64,000 bases of DNA from NCBI GenBank assembly GCA_008477525.1, contig SPDT01000006.1:3499501-3563500 (forward strand). Reading direction: 5' to 3'. Positions 47,318-60,728 of the stretch are shown here, piece after piece. The notes beneath the pieces are model-generated. The model was given only the letters and a program-made list of their open reading frames with translations, searched no databases and was not told the DNA's origin. A program made the translations under genes and the position numbers. This DNA comes from Hypomyces perniciosus (Eukaryota > Ascomycota > Sordariomycetes > Hypocreales > Hypocreaceae). Numbering within the stretch: the first letter of the stretch is position 1; each line of letters begins with the position of its first letter.

Positions 47318-49622
47318 TCAAAATCCAAGGGGTGACAGTGGCTGGATAGGAGACAAGGGACGAAGATCGCGTGACCTAGCAGGGGGGGCCGGCGTGAGGC
47401 CAGGGGCGGCACCGTCATCAGCCCCTTGCTCGCTGTCGGCACTTAAGGATGAGATGGATGAGCCGTCGGTGGAGATGCTTGAATTCGACTTTGACTTCGA
47501 TAACTGGAGTTGATGCTTGTTCAATCTCCCTTTCTGTTCGCCCCTGACAAGGATTGTCGGATTGTTGTTGCCGTTGTTGTTGTCCGGGAACGAAGCTTGC
47601 TGATCATCCTTGATGTCACGATGTACGGGTAATTGAACGTCGGTTAGGCCTCGAGGTGGCGGTTGATCGAAGAGTCTATACTCTTCCTCAATGTACTTTG
47701 CCTCGTTCTTGCAACCTTTCCAGCAGTCTCTCCAGTCGCAAACAAGAAACTTGAAGCAGAAAACGTCAATCTTCATGCATGGCTGGAAGCAGATACACAA
47801 GTTCCTGAAATCCATCTTATTCTTATCAGAGTGAGCAAGGAGCAAGCTGAGATGGCAAGTAATTGCGAAGAGAAGGTAATAGTTGAATGGCGATAGGTTG
47901 GAGAGTTCGTCGATGAGCAGCTGTGGAACTTTGTCCGCGCCGCTGCATTCACGGACAATGCGTTCCTGGGCCTCCTTGGGAAACAGTTCGTCGGGTAGCT
48001 CTCGAAGCCATGCCTTCAACATAGACCCGACGATATTGATATCATAGAGATCGGTCTGCTCAAAGAGATTGACGTCGTGCTCTGTCATTACATTAGCCTG
48101 TTTTCACAGTGAGAAGACTAGCCATTTCACGTACGCTCGTCGAACCTCCTCTGCCACTTCTTGATCTGAGGTCCACTTCCGGGCACACGATAGAGGCCCT
48201 CCACCTCACACCCCTTGTAATTTAAATAATCGATAGCTCTCCATGGGAAGGCAGGCATCCAGAATTCAGTCTTGTCCCTCGAGTCCTCGAGTCGCTTCGA
48301 GATGCGAGTTAGCCGTGTCTGCTCGACGAGAGGCAGATTTATTACTTTCAATACGTAGTGTTCGTCATCCACCACAGGTTCTCTCTCAGTTGTGCTTCCA
48401 CTCCGCGAGCTCTTTCCAAAAAGTCCCTTGCTGATGTAGTCGGCAGCTCTTGTCGAAGAATTCCTCAGCCCGCTGAGAAATGTCGATGCTCCGGTGTCTC
48501 GCATGGTGGTCGAATGAAGTCTATGATCCTTCTCGCGATGATTATCTCGGCTTGTACCCACGGCCCGATCTTCTGACCGGTTTCGGACGGTTGAGGTCAT
48601 CATGTCCCTGAAGGCTCGATCCTGCGCGATGGGCGCTGTTCGTAGTGGGGTGGTATTATCGGGAATTGCGAGATTGCTTGATACGGTCGGTAAGGGGATC
48701 GGCGATACTTTGGGACTTCCGCTGTTGTCCTTGTCACGATTCGATCTGGTACGGTTAAGAAGCCCAAATGACTTGGACTTGTTCTTCCGTGAAGAGGATG
48801 GTGTTGAGGTAGCTTCAGTGTCTCCGAGAGATGATAACGAAAGGTCGGAGCGTGACGGGAACGAGGGGAACGGTTTCTGCTGCGTATCATCCGGATAGAA
48901 CAAGTCTAGATGGCAAATACCCACAAGAGTCAGTAACACGGATTCTCGGATTTGAAAGCGGAGGATGAGACACTATATGACAATGTGAAGGGGGGAAGCT
49001 GTGCTGGTGCGCGCAGGTATTCATTGCCGCAAGTGTCTCGTAAAGGTCCCTTTTTTAAGCCCTTTGACATACCTGTGTGCTTTGTTGACGCCTCAGCCCC
49101 CTCACTCCCTCTTGAAAGTATTTGGCTTCGTGACTCGGAGTGCTGGTGGGCCTGTGTATTTTGGGACTGATTGGCAGTTTTGGATGCTTTGTTGAATTGA
49201 AAGAAGCCGGTCTTTGTGAGCTTTGTGCCCTCAGTCACAGCCTGGCGTAACGGTTGAGCGGGAGGAGGCAGACCGGCGGAGGGCGGATCGAAGGCGGAGG
49301 AAATTGACGGGGAGACATGGGACGGCTCTGTCTCATCGCGGGCGGGCTGGGTGTGACGCTGCTGCTGTTGGCTGGACTCTCCCGCAGCGGGCTGCAGAGC
49401 GGCGGCAGACCTCCCTGTCTGGGTCAGGTTGTTTTTATGGACGGAAAACTTGCTGATGGGGAAAGGCGACGACCGTTGCGATCTGGGCGATCTTAACTCG
49501 GGGGGCGACACGGCGGCTGGCGAGGCCGTTTCAGCAGAGGCCGAGTGTGGCGGGTCGTCGTCCAGAGCGTTGGTATTGCTCTCGACCAGCATCAGCGGCT
49601 GTGGTGTGGGTTTGCGTCCCAT
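47318..49622 (-). CDS. RhoGAP-domain protein (Rho GTPase activator)
   Basis: Three exons on the minus strand, 49622..49073, 48905..48135 and 48081..47318, encode 694 residues. The first intron is 167 nt, long for this window; the second is 53 nt. Seen: a disordered N-terminal region of about 350 residues (Ser, Pro and Gln rich); then a RhoGAP domain starting near residue 385, with the arginine-finger motif GLYRVPGSG (Arg near 422) and the later block LRELPDELFPKEAQER; the family-typical MDFRNLCICFQPCMKID with WRDCWKGC; and a Ser-rich C-terminal tail. Family knowledge: such proteins speed GTP hydrolysis on Rho or Cdc42 GTPases, controlling polarity, actin and wall synthesis. Which GTPase this one acts on cannot be told from the sequence. 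The exon 1/exon 2 join through the g|ac codon is supported by frame and by the conserved DLFYPDD continuation. Confidence 0.88.
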
Positions 49623-51767
49623 CTTGAACCCTGGCAGCAGTTTTGGGCTGGCGGGCTGCTGGGCTGCTGGTGCTGGCGGAGTGCGTGCAGCGGCTGCGTA
49701 ACAGCGTCAGTCGTCTGCCCACGGAGGATACCTTACCTTGGCCAGCCTGTTCGTTAGGGTGGGTCGTTGATCCGACAGGAACAGGCGGGATAGGTAGGAG
49801 ACGACGTGCGACAGGCAAGACAGGCACGGCGAAAGGAGGGACGTCGGTGTTTTTTTTTCGGGGGGGACCTGTGCTTCAGCTCTGCCTCGTAATCGTAGTT
49901 TGTCCGTCCAAAACAGAGGGCAGAGGGTCAAGGGGCAGGTTAGTGGGGATCGACGAGACGATAGAACGAGAGACAGAAAGCCGGCGCTGCTGCTGATGTC
50001 GTCGTCGCCGTTGGGCCTGGCATCGGCTTGTCTGGCTTGTCTGGCCGGTGTCCGTGGAAGAAAGAGAAGAGAGTGTGTGCGTGTTCGTGTTCGTGCGTTC
50101 AAGCCGGAATGATAGCAAACCAGCCGAGGAGCTTACAGGTGGTGGCACTGGCGCTGTTTTTGCTGCTGCTGCTGCTGCTGTCACTGTCACTGTGCCGAGT
50201 TGCTCCAGGGCTGTGTTCAATGGCTGTGTTCAATGGTAGATCTGCGCCTGAAAGAGCAAAGTTCGCGATGGATGGTGCAGCATCTGTGCCCTCAGACGCA
50301 TGCAAGGCGGTGCTCCTTTTACTCGTACTTGCTCCGTTCGGAGTACTTCGTACAGAGATCATTATCAGCCATCCTGCTATGAACTCCTACTACTACTAAT
50401 GCCACCTAGGTAGTTTGGGGTAGCGTAATGGGTAGCATATGGAGGCAATACGGGAGTAGTAGTATGTACTTCGTCGCAGATAATAGGGCCCTCATGTAAT
50501 GGGCGACTGCCGTAGAGGTGGTGAGGCTAAAGGCAGCAAAAGCCAGTAATTTGAGCGATCACGCGCGCCATCGCATCTGAAACGACTCAGTGGCACTGCG
50601 TGGTCGCGCCCGCATTCCAGGGGTTCCCGGTAATTTTACTGGTTGCCAAGGGTCCAGAGCATGCGGGGAGTAAAATCGGAGATGGGGGAATCCAGATTCT
50701 GCTTGGACACAGATGGATATTATCCTTGGATATCTCTGGAGGAACTGCTTGCTATTAGTAGTCGCATATTTGCGGAGCTCCCTTAACTACAGGCCAGGCA
50801 CTGTTTGATCCTGCTATTATCAATTTTTGATGAACCATGGGCGCTTAAAGAGCGCAAGGTACGGGGTCTAAGAGGAGTTCGTGATTTCTGAGACACCAAA
50901 AAAGCACCGAATGGGAATCCCTGGCTGATCGCACAATTCCAGGATTCATGTACTAGTACGGAGTAGTATGCACTTCGTAGATAGCAAACCACACAAAATG
51001 TCAAAGATGGATTACGCGCGCTGCTGATGTGTTTGTGATGTGCCACGTCGGCTTTCATCTGTCGTAAGGGTAATCTACTAGACTTCTACCTAATATCCGT
51101 TGTGGCAGTACGAAGTAGCTGTATTACAAATTCGGCTTATTTGGGGTCTAGCTCTGGCACGCATCTGAATCACTCGCATCATTCATTTCGATCTGACCGT
51201 TAATAGTCTTGTAGTACGGAGTAGTACTACCTAGTATGGAGTAATATGCGAGTCAACACGGAGTACGAGTAGTACTGCAACACTACCAACGAGGTAAAGT
51301 TTGGAACTGTCTTGTAACGGCAGTTCAAAGTGCATCTGAATGATCCTTTACTGGCAAAGACATGCTCCACTAACGACAACGTTGACATTTTGCGCACGTG
51401 GCTAACTTCTGCCTTTTGAAGTTAAATTTGAGAGTTGCAGGACCTGAACCTTGTGGTGATAGTCAGCTGGGCTTTTGATATTGCATAACTAATATTAGAT
51501 TGAAGCCTCTAAAAGCTGTTTGCAGCAACCAGGGAAGCAAAACCAACATATTAAAGCACCGTGAATAATAATACGGCATTTTCAGAATGTTTCCCATTTC
51601 GTACCCTGCTCTCTTCACAAGTCTTAGGATAGGTATTCAAAGATACCCGTCGTGTTGTCATGACGGTGATGCTTATCTAATCATTACATTCATGCCTAAG
51701 TCCTCATCACCAATGCCCGTTACGGAATACTACATCTACTCTTCCCTCAACCACTTCAACCGTCACC
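49623..51767. other. Divergent region between RhoGAP gene and BET2
   Basis: 2.1 kb between outward-pointing start codons, without a supported gene. Seen: a GCT trinucleotide run near 50158-50178; a homopolymer step of T and G near 49851-49866; and a dense group of TACGGAGTA/TACGAGTA-type motifs at 50315-50355, 50953-50985 and 51208-51275. It probably includes a long leader for the RhoGAP gene. Confidence 0.6.
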
Positions 51768-52803
51768 ATGTCTCAAGGCAACAAGGTACCAGAGGGTCAG
51801 AAAGTTGCCACAGATGCTCACGTGAAATATGTCCAAAGCCTCAATACCAAGACCGATGAACTGGATTACTGGGTGACAGAGCACTTGCGACTAAATGGTG
51901 TATACTGGGGGCTCACTGCGCTCCATCTCTTGGGCCGTCCCGATGCCCTGCCACGCAATGAAACGATCGATTTTGTGCTCTCTTGTCAACATGACAACGG
52001 CGGGTTCGGGGCAGCTCCAGGGCACGACGCACACATGCTCTCCACAGTAAGTGCTGTGCAGATTCTCGCCATGGTCGACGGCTTCGATGAGTTGGAAACT
52101 CGAGGCAAAGGGAAAGCTCTGGTTGGCAAGTGTAGGTATCGAGGAAGCTTTTCTGTGGGGGGAGTGATCTAATGTGAGTGCAGTCATGGCAGATCTTCAG
52201 AATCCGGTGACAGGAGGTTTCTATGGCGACGAGTGGGGCGAGGAGGACACAAGATTTTTATACGGTGCCCTCAACGCATTGTCCCTCCTTGGACTTTTGT
52301 CCCTCGTCGATGTCGACAAGGCCGTCTCTCACATCGCCGCATGCTCCAACTTTGATGGAGGCTACGGAGCAAAACCCGGCGGAGAATCTCACGCTGCCCA
52401 AATCTTCACATGTGTCGCAGCTCTCGCCATTGCAGGGCGACTAGACCTTGTTGAAAAGGAGAAGCTCGGGCGCTGGCTGAGCGAGAGGCAGCTTCCTGGC
52501 GGAGGCCTTAATGGCCGACCAGAAAAAAAGGAAGACGTCTGTTACAGCTGGTGGGTGTTGAGCAGTCTCCAGATAATTGATCGCACCCATTGGATCGATC
52601 GACAGGCCTTGGTCGACTTCATTTTGGGTTGTCAAGATACCGAAACCGGCGGTATCTCTGATAGACCAGGCGACATGGTTGATGTCTGGCATACATGTTT
52701 TGGTGTTGCAGGACTGAGTCTACTCGGGTACCCTGATATGGAGAGTGTGGACCCAAGGTACTGCATGCCACAGAAGACTATTACAAAGGTTCTTGGACAA
52801 TGA
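51768..52803 (+). CDS. bet2: Rab geranylgeranyltransferase (type II) beta subunit Bet2
   Basis: Two exons, 51768..52131 and 52184..52803, with a 52-nt intron (GTAGGT...TGCAG), encode 327 residues, the usual length. Seen: repeated prenyltransferase alpha-alpha barrel units ([85 protein letters not shown]), and the three zinc ligands D239, C241 and H291. Family knowledge: Bet2 forms the catalytic dimer with Bet4 and, with the escort protein Mrs6/REP, attaches geranylgeranyl groups to C-terminal cysteines of Rab/Ypt GTPases. The gene therefore serves the Rab pathway in which TRS65 also acts. The start codon follows a CACC context and gives the normal N-terminus. Confidence 0.95.
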
Positions 52804-54070
52804 ATAAATATGTTCCAAAGACACCCAGGCATGTGAGGCATCCTGTTGGAGGGTGACATATTCCATTGCGCATTCTTGTTATCTGTGATCCTCTTGCTAT
52901 CTAATAACCTGCTGAAGATATCGCGCCGTGGTAAGCGGGATACAATGCGAGAGGGGAAGGAAGTGTTGGCTTTTTCAGGGGCATCGCCAGCTCTCAGTGG
53001 CGTTTATCCCGTAACGTCCAACATACATTTTGTTTAGAGAGACAGCGGTGATGTCGTGTCTAGGTCAACACCGTGGTTCGCAGTGCCCATGGCATGGCCA
53101 CTGACTTGAATACGTAGAAGAATGAATCACAGCAGCAACGGATAAGTAATAGGATTCATGGCCCCTAAAAGGCAATAAAGAGGCAATACCCTATCCACAT
53201 CCCACCGTATTTTATTATTGGCCTAGAATTGAATTGAACTTCTCAGAATATGGCAATATATCATTTGGGGGGCCAGTATATTGTTGGCTCAACTTCTGTG
53301 AGTAGTTCCCAACATCCTCCTGATTGTTGTGTCACGACATACCCTTAATTAAATATTCGGAATTACTAGCTACTACCTATGTATTGCCCAATCAGCGTCA
53401 CAGCATGGTCATCGAGGATGGAGTGTTGAAAGTCGATGTGTTAGATGGTCTGAGGTAAAGGAGGTATGAGAGACAAGGCAAGGCATATATGTCTTCTGAA
53501 AAGCACGAAGAGACCACGTAGTAGAGACAATTGTATAGGCAGTTGAAAGTGAAAATTTCCCAAAGACCCTACTTCTATACAAGAGATTCTAAACCTTTGA
53601 ATTTAGTGTGCACGAATGTTGAGGACTTCCTCCTGTACCAGTCACTCATCAAGATCATCACCCAAGACTTCAAAAGGATTAAGAGACAAAGAATCCGTCC
53701 ATCATAGGGCACCAATGTAATCAAGCAGTAACTTACTTAGTTAGTATAATCAATTTTTATGAAGACTTAACCGTTTTTGTGTCCATATTGCAATAAAGAC
53801 GGTGACCGCAAAGTGGGAAGGTACGCGCCCGCGACTGCCAACTGACAGTTGCCTTCACGGCTCTCCTTCCGCTAAGGACGTAATGGCTTCGATTTGGAAA
53901 TCTGGAAAGAGGGGACGAAATGAGGACAGGCAGTTTATCTGTCTTCAGACGATGAACCAAAAAGCTGCAGCAGACCTGAGTCGTGACCGTCCTGATCGTC
54001 AGTGTGGAAGACGGAACTCCTAGCCGGACACTGCCTTCCTACAGGTACTTCCTCCTCAACTGACAGCGCC
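52804..54070. other. Intergenic region, BET2 to C2H2-like gene
   Basis: About 1.27 kb. The left two thirds are AT-rich with no gene. The last 250 bases before 54071 look like a leader of the next gene. Nothing else is supported. Confidence 0.55.
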
Positions 54071-56630
54071 ATGGACCCTGCCTTCTTTCCACAGAAACAG
54101 GCGACAGATGCCTCTACGACCTTCGCCTTCTCCACGGGTCCCTCTCTCCTGAATCGGAACGCAAGCGAGCCAGAGCCGGCGTCTCGATGGATTGCATTTT
54201 CTGAACTGCTGCTGCCTCGATCGTCAGTCATGTCCAGACCTGGCCTAAGCCTGGAAGACACTCCCATGGTAAGACTTCTGGTTCGTGCTGCTGCTTGAGT
54301 TCGTCTGCTGCCTCTCACTTGGGCTTGCGCGGTGCATCATTGCCCCTGATCAACACTTTCTCCTCGTTGTGTGTCCAGCCCTCTCCAACCAGTTGCTCTT
54401 TTCCTAACCACACAATCACCGTTGCTTGTTTTGCTTCCTGAGCCTGACTACCAAGGCCTTGTTTCGTGTTTGGCTTCCTTCTGCTTTCCTGCCCTAAGAC
54501 TACTCTTGGAACCAGCTTGGCCCATTGGGTCATTAATAGGTTAGATCCCTAAGCTTCCCGATGCAGACACTCCAACACCCTTGGAAGACACAACGCTTGA
54601 ACTGCTTTTGTGAAACTAATTACTAACAATGCATTGCATAGGATATGGCATCGCTGGCTGCAACGGGTGGCTCTTCGAGTTCCGGCAACAAACAGATTCC
54701 CCTGCTTTGCACCGTCTGTCCCGAGACGCCGCGATTTTCTGATGTGTCACACTTGCTTACGCACATCGCATCCAAGGGCCATCTCCATCATGAAACCCAA
54801 ACAAAGCTCAAGGCTCACCAAGACATCTCTGCCTCGGTAGCGCTTCAGCAGTATGAACAGTGGTACAAAGAGAATGGCATCGAGGGTCTGTTGGTTGAGA
54901 GAATGAAGGCAAAACAACTCAAGGAGGCAAGGAACAAGCGCTCACGGGGAATTCCGGCAATCCAGCCGCTGAAGGTATGTACATCTTCAATTTCCGGCTT
55001 GCCTGCGACGTGCTTACCAGAAACCAGCAAGCCAAGAAGAAGATCAAGCGGCCACCAGTCAATGGCCTCATCAAGTCCGAGCGTGAAGAGTTCCCACAGG
55101 ACTTTCCCATTTTCCCAGGCTTTTTCCCATCTGACAACGAGGACGAGGTTCAGGATGGCTTCTTCGGTTCGGGCGACATGATGACACTCAAGGGTCAGGT
55201 TTGGCCAGGCATGGGAAAGATGGATCTTGCAAACGAGGATATGAAGCGCACTCGCAACCAGCGCAAGCCCAAGTCTGTCATTGAAAGAATGAGAAGAGCC
55301 TCAGAGGGAATTGAACCCACACAAGTCGTCATGACACCCGATTTCGAGGTGGAAAGGATAAAAGATGTTTACGACAGTTCGTCGCCAGTTCCGGGTCAAG
55401 AAGAAGCGGTTTGTACACTGACCCAGGCCTGCATTTATCGTGTGGCTAATTTTGGTACAGACTCCGCCGAAGAAAGTGACAAAACCTAGGCGGAAAAAGG
55501 GTGAGCCATTAGCAGAGATTTCCGCGAATATTCCTCGAGGGGGTAATCGTCGCTCAACACGCGGGAATCTCGCTCATAACAAGATCTCCAAGCCAATTGT
55601 CGGATACAGCAGGGCTCCCAGCTCAGAGATCGCACCAACTCTTGGTCCATTCAAACGTAGCCATGATGTCTTTCGTGACGAAGATGCAATCCCCGGTATG
55701 TTATCCCCCCCTTAGATGAGGAGAGGTGTTAATCTGTCCAGGTGGCTATGAAGACCGCCCATTGTCGGTGTCATCTCAGCGTGAGCCAAGGTACGATTCT
55801 TGTGTGAATTACAACAGAGTCTCCATGCTAACGCCACTCCTAGATTTGATCTTCGTGGTCGTCTTGGCTTGCATCAACTAAACCCGATATCTCACTCCAA
55901 CCTCGTCTCCCCAACGCCTGCATCCAGGGATATTCCCGATCGCGCATTTTCGGCAAGAGATATCAATCGCGGACGAAGCCAGGGGCAATCATTTCTCGGC
56001 ATCAACAATCACGTTGCACTAGGTAAGAAGCTCTATTATGGTACGTGATTTCATTTCAGGGGCTAATCTAACCAAGGTTCGCTCAATCACCCAGAGATAT
56101 CCTACGCCTTGAATGACGCATCAATTTACAATAACTCAACGCGAATGAATTTCGCTGCGGGCAATCAATTCAACGCTCTCAGTCATGAGCATTTCCGTCT
56201 CTCCTCCAATCACCACACACAACCTAAGATGGAAGAGTATTCAACCTCGGCGAGCAGTGACTCGATTCCAAGCTCGGCAGCCAGCCAATTCATCAACATG
56301 TCTGGGGCGAATCCACTGTTTTCACATGACCAACTATTCCTTGGGTCGTGTAACCAATCAGGTCCTACTCAAAACATTTCTTCACTTGGATTCACACCAA
56401 TCAATCGCCACCAGAATCCAACACAGTCGATTCGCCATGATCAGGATCAACGACAATCGTGCTCTGGCAACATCAAGCTCGAGCCCCAACTTTGTGACGT
56501 ACTGGGAAACACCAGTGTTGATGACACAAAGGATTCGGGATTCGGCGTGAACGGTCTTTGGGAATCGCAAGGGCCTGAAAACGACATCGACATCCATGAA
56601 GATCTTCGCTCTGAAGAATTGGATTTGTGA
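54071..56630 (+). CDS. Fungal C2H2-like zinc finger protein of unknown function
   Basis: Seven exons, 54071..54268, 54642..54974, 55028..55408, 55461..55695, 55742..55790, 55844..56022 and 56077..56630, encode 642 residues; all phases agree. The first intron is 373 nt, unusually long here, but has GTAAGA and a perfect TACTAAC before GCATAG. Seen: a short N-terminal exon (MDPAFFPQKQ); a C2H2/U1-like finger near residues 86-105 (CTVC, then HLLTHIASKGH); a coiled-coil-like helix (QQYEQWYKENG and following); basic patches KKKIKRPPV and KPRRKKG that may be nuclear signals; and a long disordered Asn/Ser-rich C-terminus ending in acidic residues. I do not recognise an established function; nuclear or RNA/DNA-related work is inferred from the finger and the basic patches. 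A shorter model starting at the in-frame ATG 54645 is possible. Confidence 0.75.
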
Positions 56631-57390
56631 TTGCCCTCATCAACCAAAATCATGCGCTTTTCACAAGTTGTCGGCGTTCACTTCCAACCACAACATGTTC
56701 TTCTGGACCAGCCTGTGTCCAAAGTGTACATGTTCACAGTGAATTTGTTTACTCATTACCTTGCGTTTATTCATCGGCAGCAATCATCATATGACGGGTA
56801 CTCTAGAATCTCTCGACTAATGAGGTAAGAACAACCTGCGACTCATTGATGTAAATGGGATTCCTCTGACGACACGTTCGTTTGCAGGTTATCGGGAGGT
56901 CCGCTAAACTATAAACATTGTGCAGTGGATGGAACAACAGGAAAATCAATCTACGGCTCAAGGAGGCGGTATCATGGGAACTTTTTTCGTCAACAGCACA
57001 ACCGCATTCTGCAGCACAACATTTACTGGGACACTTTACCCAGTTCTATCAGCCATCACTTCGATGGGTCGAGATCGATTCTGTCTACTTACAGCACACT
57101 ACTTTTCTGGAGTCTGGCTTGAGGGTTTGTTTGTCAGGGGTAAACATTATTTATCCAGTTGGGCTTACACGGCGTTGTTATTTGCGGCGTTTGCCAGCCT
57201 GCTTCAATGGGTTAATGTACCTGAATGATGACTTAGTTAAGATGGGACAAGCATGGGTTAGATTACAAGAAGCAATCTTGGGATTCTTGTTATTGAAGCA
57301 CGCTATAGTACAAGTGGTAGATACAATAATTATTTGCTCACAGCATTCATGGCCAGCAGGTGGTTTGTGCTTCCAATACAAAATATTCAA
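56631..57390. other. Convergent intergenic region, C2H2-like gene and MSH3
   Basis: 760 bases between facing stop codons. The overlapping plus-strand frames at 56918-57421 (up to 167 codons) run into the antisense of MSH3 and have no domain that I recognise. No gene is supported. Confidence 0.55.
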
Positions 57391-60300
57391 TCATAATTGT
57401 TCGATGGCAGCGACCAAATGATCCAGCTGATCCGGCCCCTTTTCCATTACCTCGGTGAGTGTTCGACATGCTCCCCGCAGTCGTCGTATTCTCATCTCCC
57501 GTTCTAACTCCTTCGACTTCTCCGCCGCCATGTCGAGAACTTTCTTGGGAATACGCGCCAAGCGGGCGACGTTCAGCCCGTAGGAACGGTGAGCAACACC
57601 TTCCCCAACCTCATAGAGGAAAGTGATTTCCTCTTCGCCATCCTCGTTCTTCTGCGCGTTGAACTTCATGTGTACATTTGCGACGCCGGGGAGGCCATCG
57701 GCAATGCGGGAGAGGTTCTGGTAGTGAGTGATGAAGAGGGTGAGGCAGCGTGTCTCGGTGACAACATGGTGGAGGACGGACTGGGCAATGGCGGCGCCGT
57801 CATGGGTGCTCGTGCCGCGGCCGAGCTCGTCGAGAATGACGAGACTGCGCGGGGTGGCGGAGCGGAGGATCCGGGCGGTTTCGGAGACTTCGACCATGAA
57901 GGTAGATTCGCCGGCGAAGAGGTTGTCTCTTGCGCCAGCGCGGGTGTGGATGGCGTCACAGAGAGTGAGGGTAAGGGAATCGGCGGGGACGAAGGAGCCG
58001 ATCTGAGCGAGGAGGACGATGAGAGCGACGGCGCGGACAAATGAGGACTTGCCGCCCATGTTGGGACCGGTGATAAGATGTGCGAGGGGGGCGGGGTGTG
58101 CGAGACTGGTGGTGAAGGGGATGTAGCTGCTTTCGAGGGTTTGCTCGGCGATGGGGTGGCGGCCTTGGGAGATGGAGATGGATGGGTCGGACGAGGAGGA
58201 GAGAAACGTGGGGCGAGAGTAGCCTGGCTGAGCGGCCACTTTGGATAGGGAGAGAAGGCAGTCCAAGGTAGCCAGGGCAGAGACGGCGTCACGAAGAGGC
58301 TGGTAGTCGGCGGCTATGGAGGCGAGCAGGTCTTTGAACGCCTTGTCACAGGCAGCGGCGAGGGCTTCGCGATGCTGGTCGCGCTCACTGATGAGACGGA
58401 CGACTTCAGGAGTATGGAAGCGGGAGACCTTCTTGGTGCCGGAGATCTTACTCCAGGAGGCAGGGACATGCTTGATTTCGTTGTTGGGAACCTCAATGAG
58501 ATATTCAATGCCCGAGACCGTTGCATACTCGATGTTCTTCTTCTTAATCTTCTCAGCAGCGACAGTCCGATGCTCATCGAGTTCGTGTTCCACGTGCGCA
58601 ATGCCGAGCTGGTGATCTTGGATTTCTTCTGTCTGAAACTCTTCACGGAAGAAGCCGTACTTGTCATCTTTGCGAGCAGCCTGAAGATTAATTCGTTCCA
58701 GGTATGAGACAACGGTGTCGAGAATCTTGGGAAGTGTGGTAATAGCATTGACAAGCAGGGGTGAATCAAAAGGAACATTAGAGGCCGATTTGATGGTCGA
58801 ATAATGGCTAGCGATTTTCTGCAGCGTCTGGAGAACGGACAGTAGTTCTGGTCTTGTGCATTTGCCATAATAGATTCGAATAAGACTGCGCTCAAGATCA
58901 GTCTTTGTGGTGGAGAGAAGCCTCTCTAGCTCATCGACTGGAGTAGTGGATTGCTTGTCAAACAGTTCCTGCACAGCGGCGAGTCGCTCTTCTAGATGGT
59001 CCCTATCCAGCAATGGACGACCAACCCATTTCCGAAGAAGGCGCTGACCAAAGCGCGTGAGTGTTTTGTCAACGGCCCAAAAGAGGCTGCCTTTCTCGGA
59101 GTGGTCCGTAGAATTGCGGTATACCTCAAGGCTTTCAAGGGTCGTGCCATTCACTAACATGTGCGAGCGAGTGCTGAAACTCTGGAAGTATTTTGTTAGA
59201 TCGAAGATGTGCTCGAGGCCGTACTCTTGCAGGTGTGTTATCATCGCTGAAAGGCAGACGGTGACCGGTTCAGGGAGCTTCAAGACTTTGTCAAGCAGCG
59301 TGCTTGCTTTCTCATTGTTCGAGGCCTCTTTAACCTTGTCCGCGTAGAATTTCGTAACATGTGAGTAGGCCTCAGCAGCCAGTGTCTGGCCCCTTGGGAC
59401 GTGCTCGACACGGCTGCGGTCACCAAAGACATTTGTGCTACTGCCAGACAAATGTTGCACCAACTTGTCCGTCCCCTTCGTGAGCTCTCCAACAATAAGA
59501 AATTCGCAAGGGGAAATGTGCAAAAGCCTCGTTTCGATTTCATTGCGCATAAAACCATCCTCGAAATGGTCGTAAATGATATCTCCAGTGGCAGGTTGGA
59601 CAGCGAGGATGCCGACGTCAACCTTCTCATCGGTGCCCGAACCTTTGGCTGTTGTCTCCGTAATGCAGAGAAGGTAGCTACCTGACGGAGCCGATCCACC
59701 AGGGCTTTCTAACTCTCCATTTTCATCAATGTAAGTGCCTTTTGTGTATAGATTGGTGAGCTTGCGGATAAATGGGGCGTTGCGATTGTCGCCGGCCTTC
59801 TTCAACGCGGCGGTTTCAATCTGGCGCACCACTCCAACTTTGTGTCCAGCAGCAACAAGCCGTTTTGCGTGGACTGGTAGCCTGTGGACGGGGATGCTGG
59901 CTGAGGCAAAGCGATCTAAGTGCGCTTCTGACGGATCTGCAAATATCACTAGTCAGTCTGCCATCTTAAGCCTGCGAGGGAGTGATACTCACGCTCATCA
60001 TACCGCATTTTACCTGGTATACACACGATACTGAGCTCTTTGGCTGCTATCCGAGCATCTTCGCCGAAGAACCGAAATTTGTAGCCAACCTCAACAATAA
60101 GGATGGTATCCATGTGTTTTCTCTTGATTTCCAGGAACTGCACTTCCATGGGAGTTAGTTTACCCGTTTTGGCTCCTTTCTTTTTCGTCTTGGTTATAAC
60201 TGGGGTCTCCTCTTCCTCCGGGTCAGCATCAGCGTCGTCGTCTTCGCCAACAGCTTCATCCTGTCTCTGGGACCTCCAAGATAGAGCGTCAGGATGTCCT

Positions 60301-60728
60301 AGTTTCTTGACAAATTTACGATGTAAATCCTCGTTTCTCTTCTTGGTGGCAGGATCATCACTATCGTTCTCCGCGTCATCTTGCGAGTTCGATTCGTCGT
60401 AGCGATAACGCTGGGCTCGAGCTGATGAGCTCGGAGGGCTCTTGTCGGCGGGAAGAGGCGAATCCTTAGCGAAGAAGGTACTCTTTTTTGCATCTATATT
60501 ATCGCCTTTGGGCCTCTTAGATTTGTTTCCCGAGCTTTCATTGACCCTGCCATTGTCCTCCAGGGGTCGTTTTCTTGAAGGTAGTGTAGACTTGTTCACG
60601 GGGGTTGGCGAGGACGGTGCCTGAGAGGGTTGCTGGGAGGACAAGCTAGAGCCGTTAGCTGATTTTGGTGTAAAAAAAGAAGTCAAAGACTTCTGCTTCT
60701 TTTCTGGGGCTTTGGGATTCGGTGCCAT
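57391..60728 (-). CDS. msh3: DNA mismatch repair protein Msh3
   Basis: Two exons on the minus strand, 60728..59993 and 59936..57391, joined over a 56-nt intron (GTGAGT...TGCAG), encode 1093 residues. Seen: an N-terminal PCNA-binding box, QKSLTSFF (residues 12-19); a disordered, charged linker; the MutS I mismatch-binding region beginning [20 protein letters not shown], with Y-K-F-R-F-F-G-E-D; the Msh3-specific [13 protein letters not shown]; and a C-terminal ATPase with [11 protein letters not shown] (near residue 870), [15 protein letters not shown] and the [10 protein letters not shown] segment. Family knowledge: Msh3 pairs with Msh2 (MutSbeta) to repair insertion-deletion loops and remove 3' non-homologous tails. 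ATG 60728 is used because upstream in-frame codons are not ATG and the PIP box is near the start. Confidence 0.95.

Noticed and set aside
56918..57421. 167-codon plus-strand open frame
   Set aside because: It overlaps the 3' end of MSH3 on the opposite strand, and the overlapping frames nearby have equally random products.
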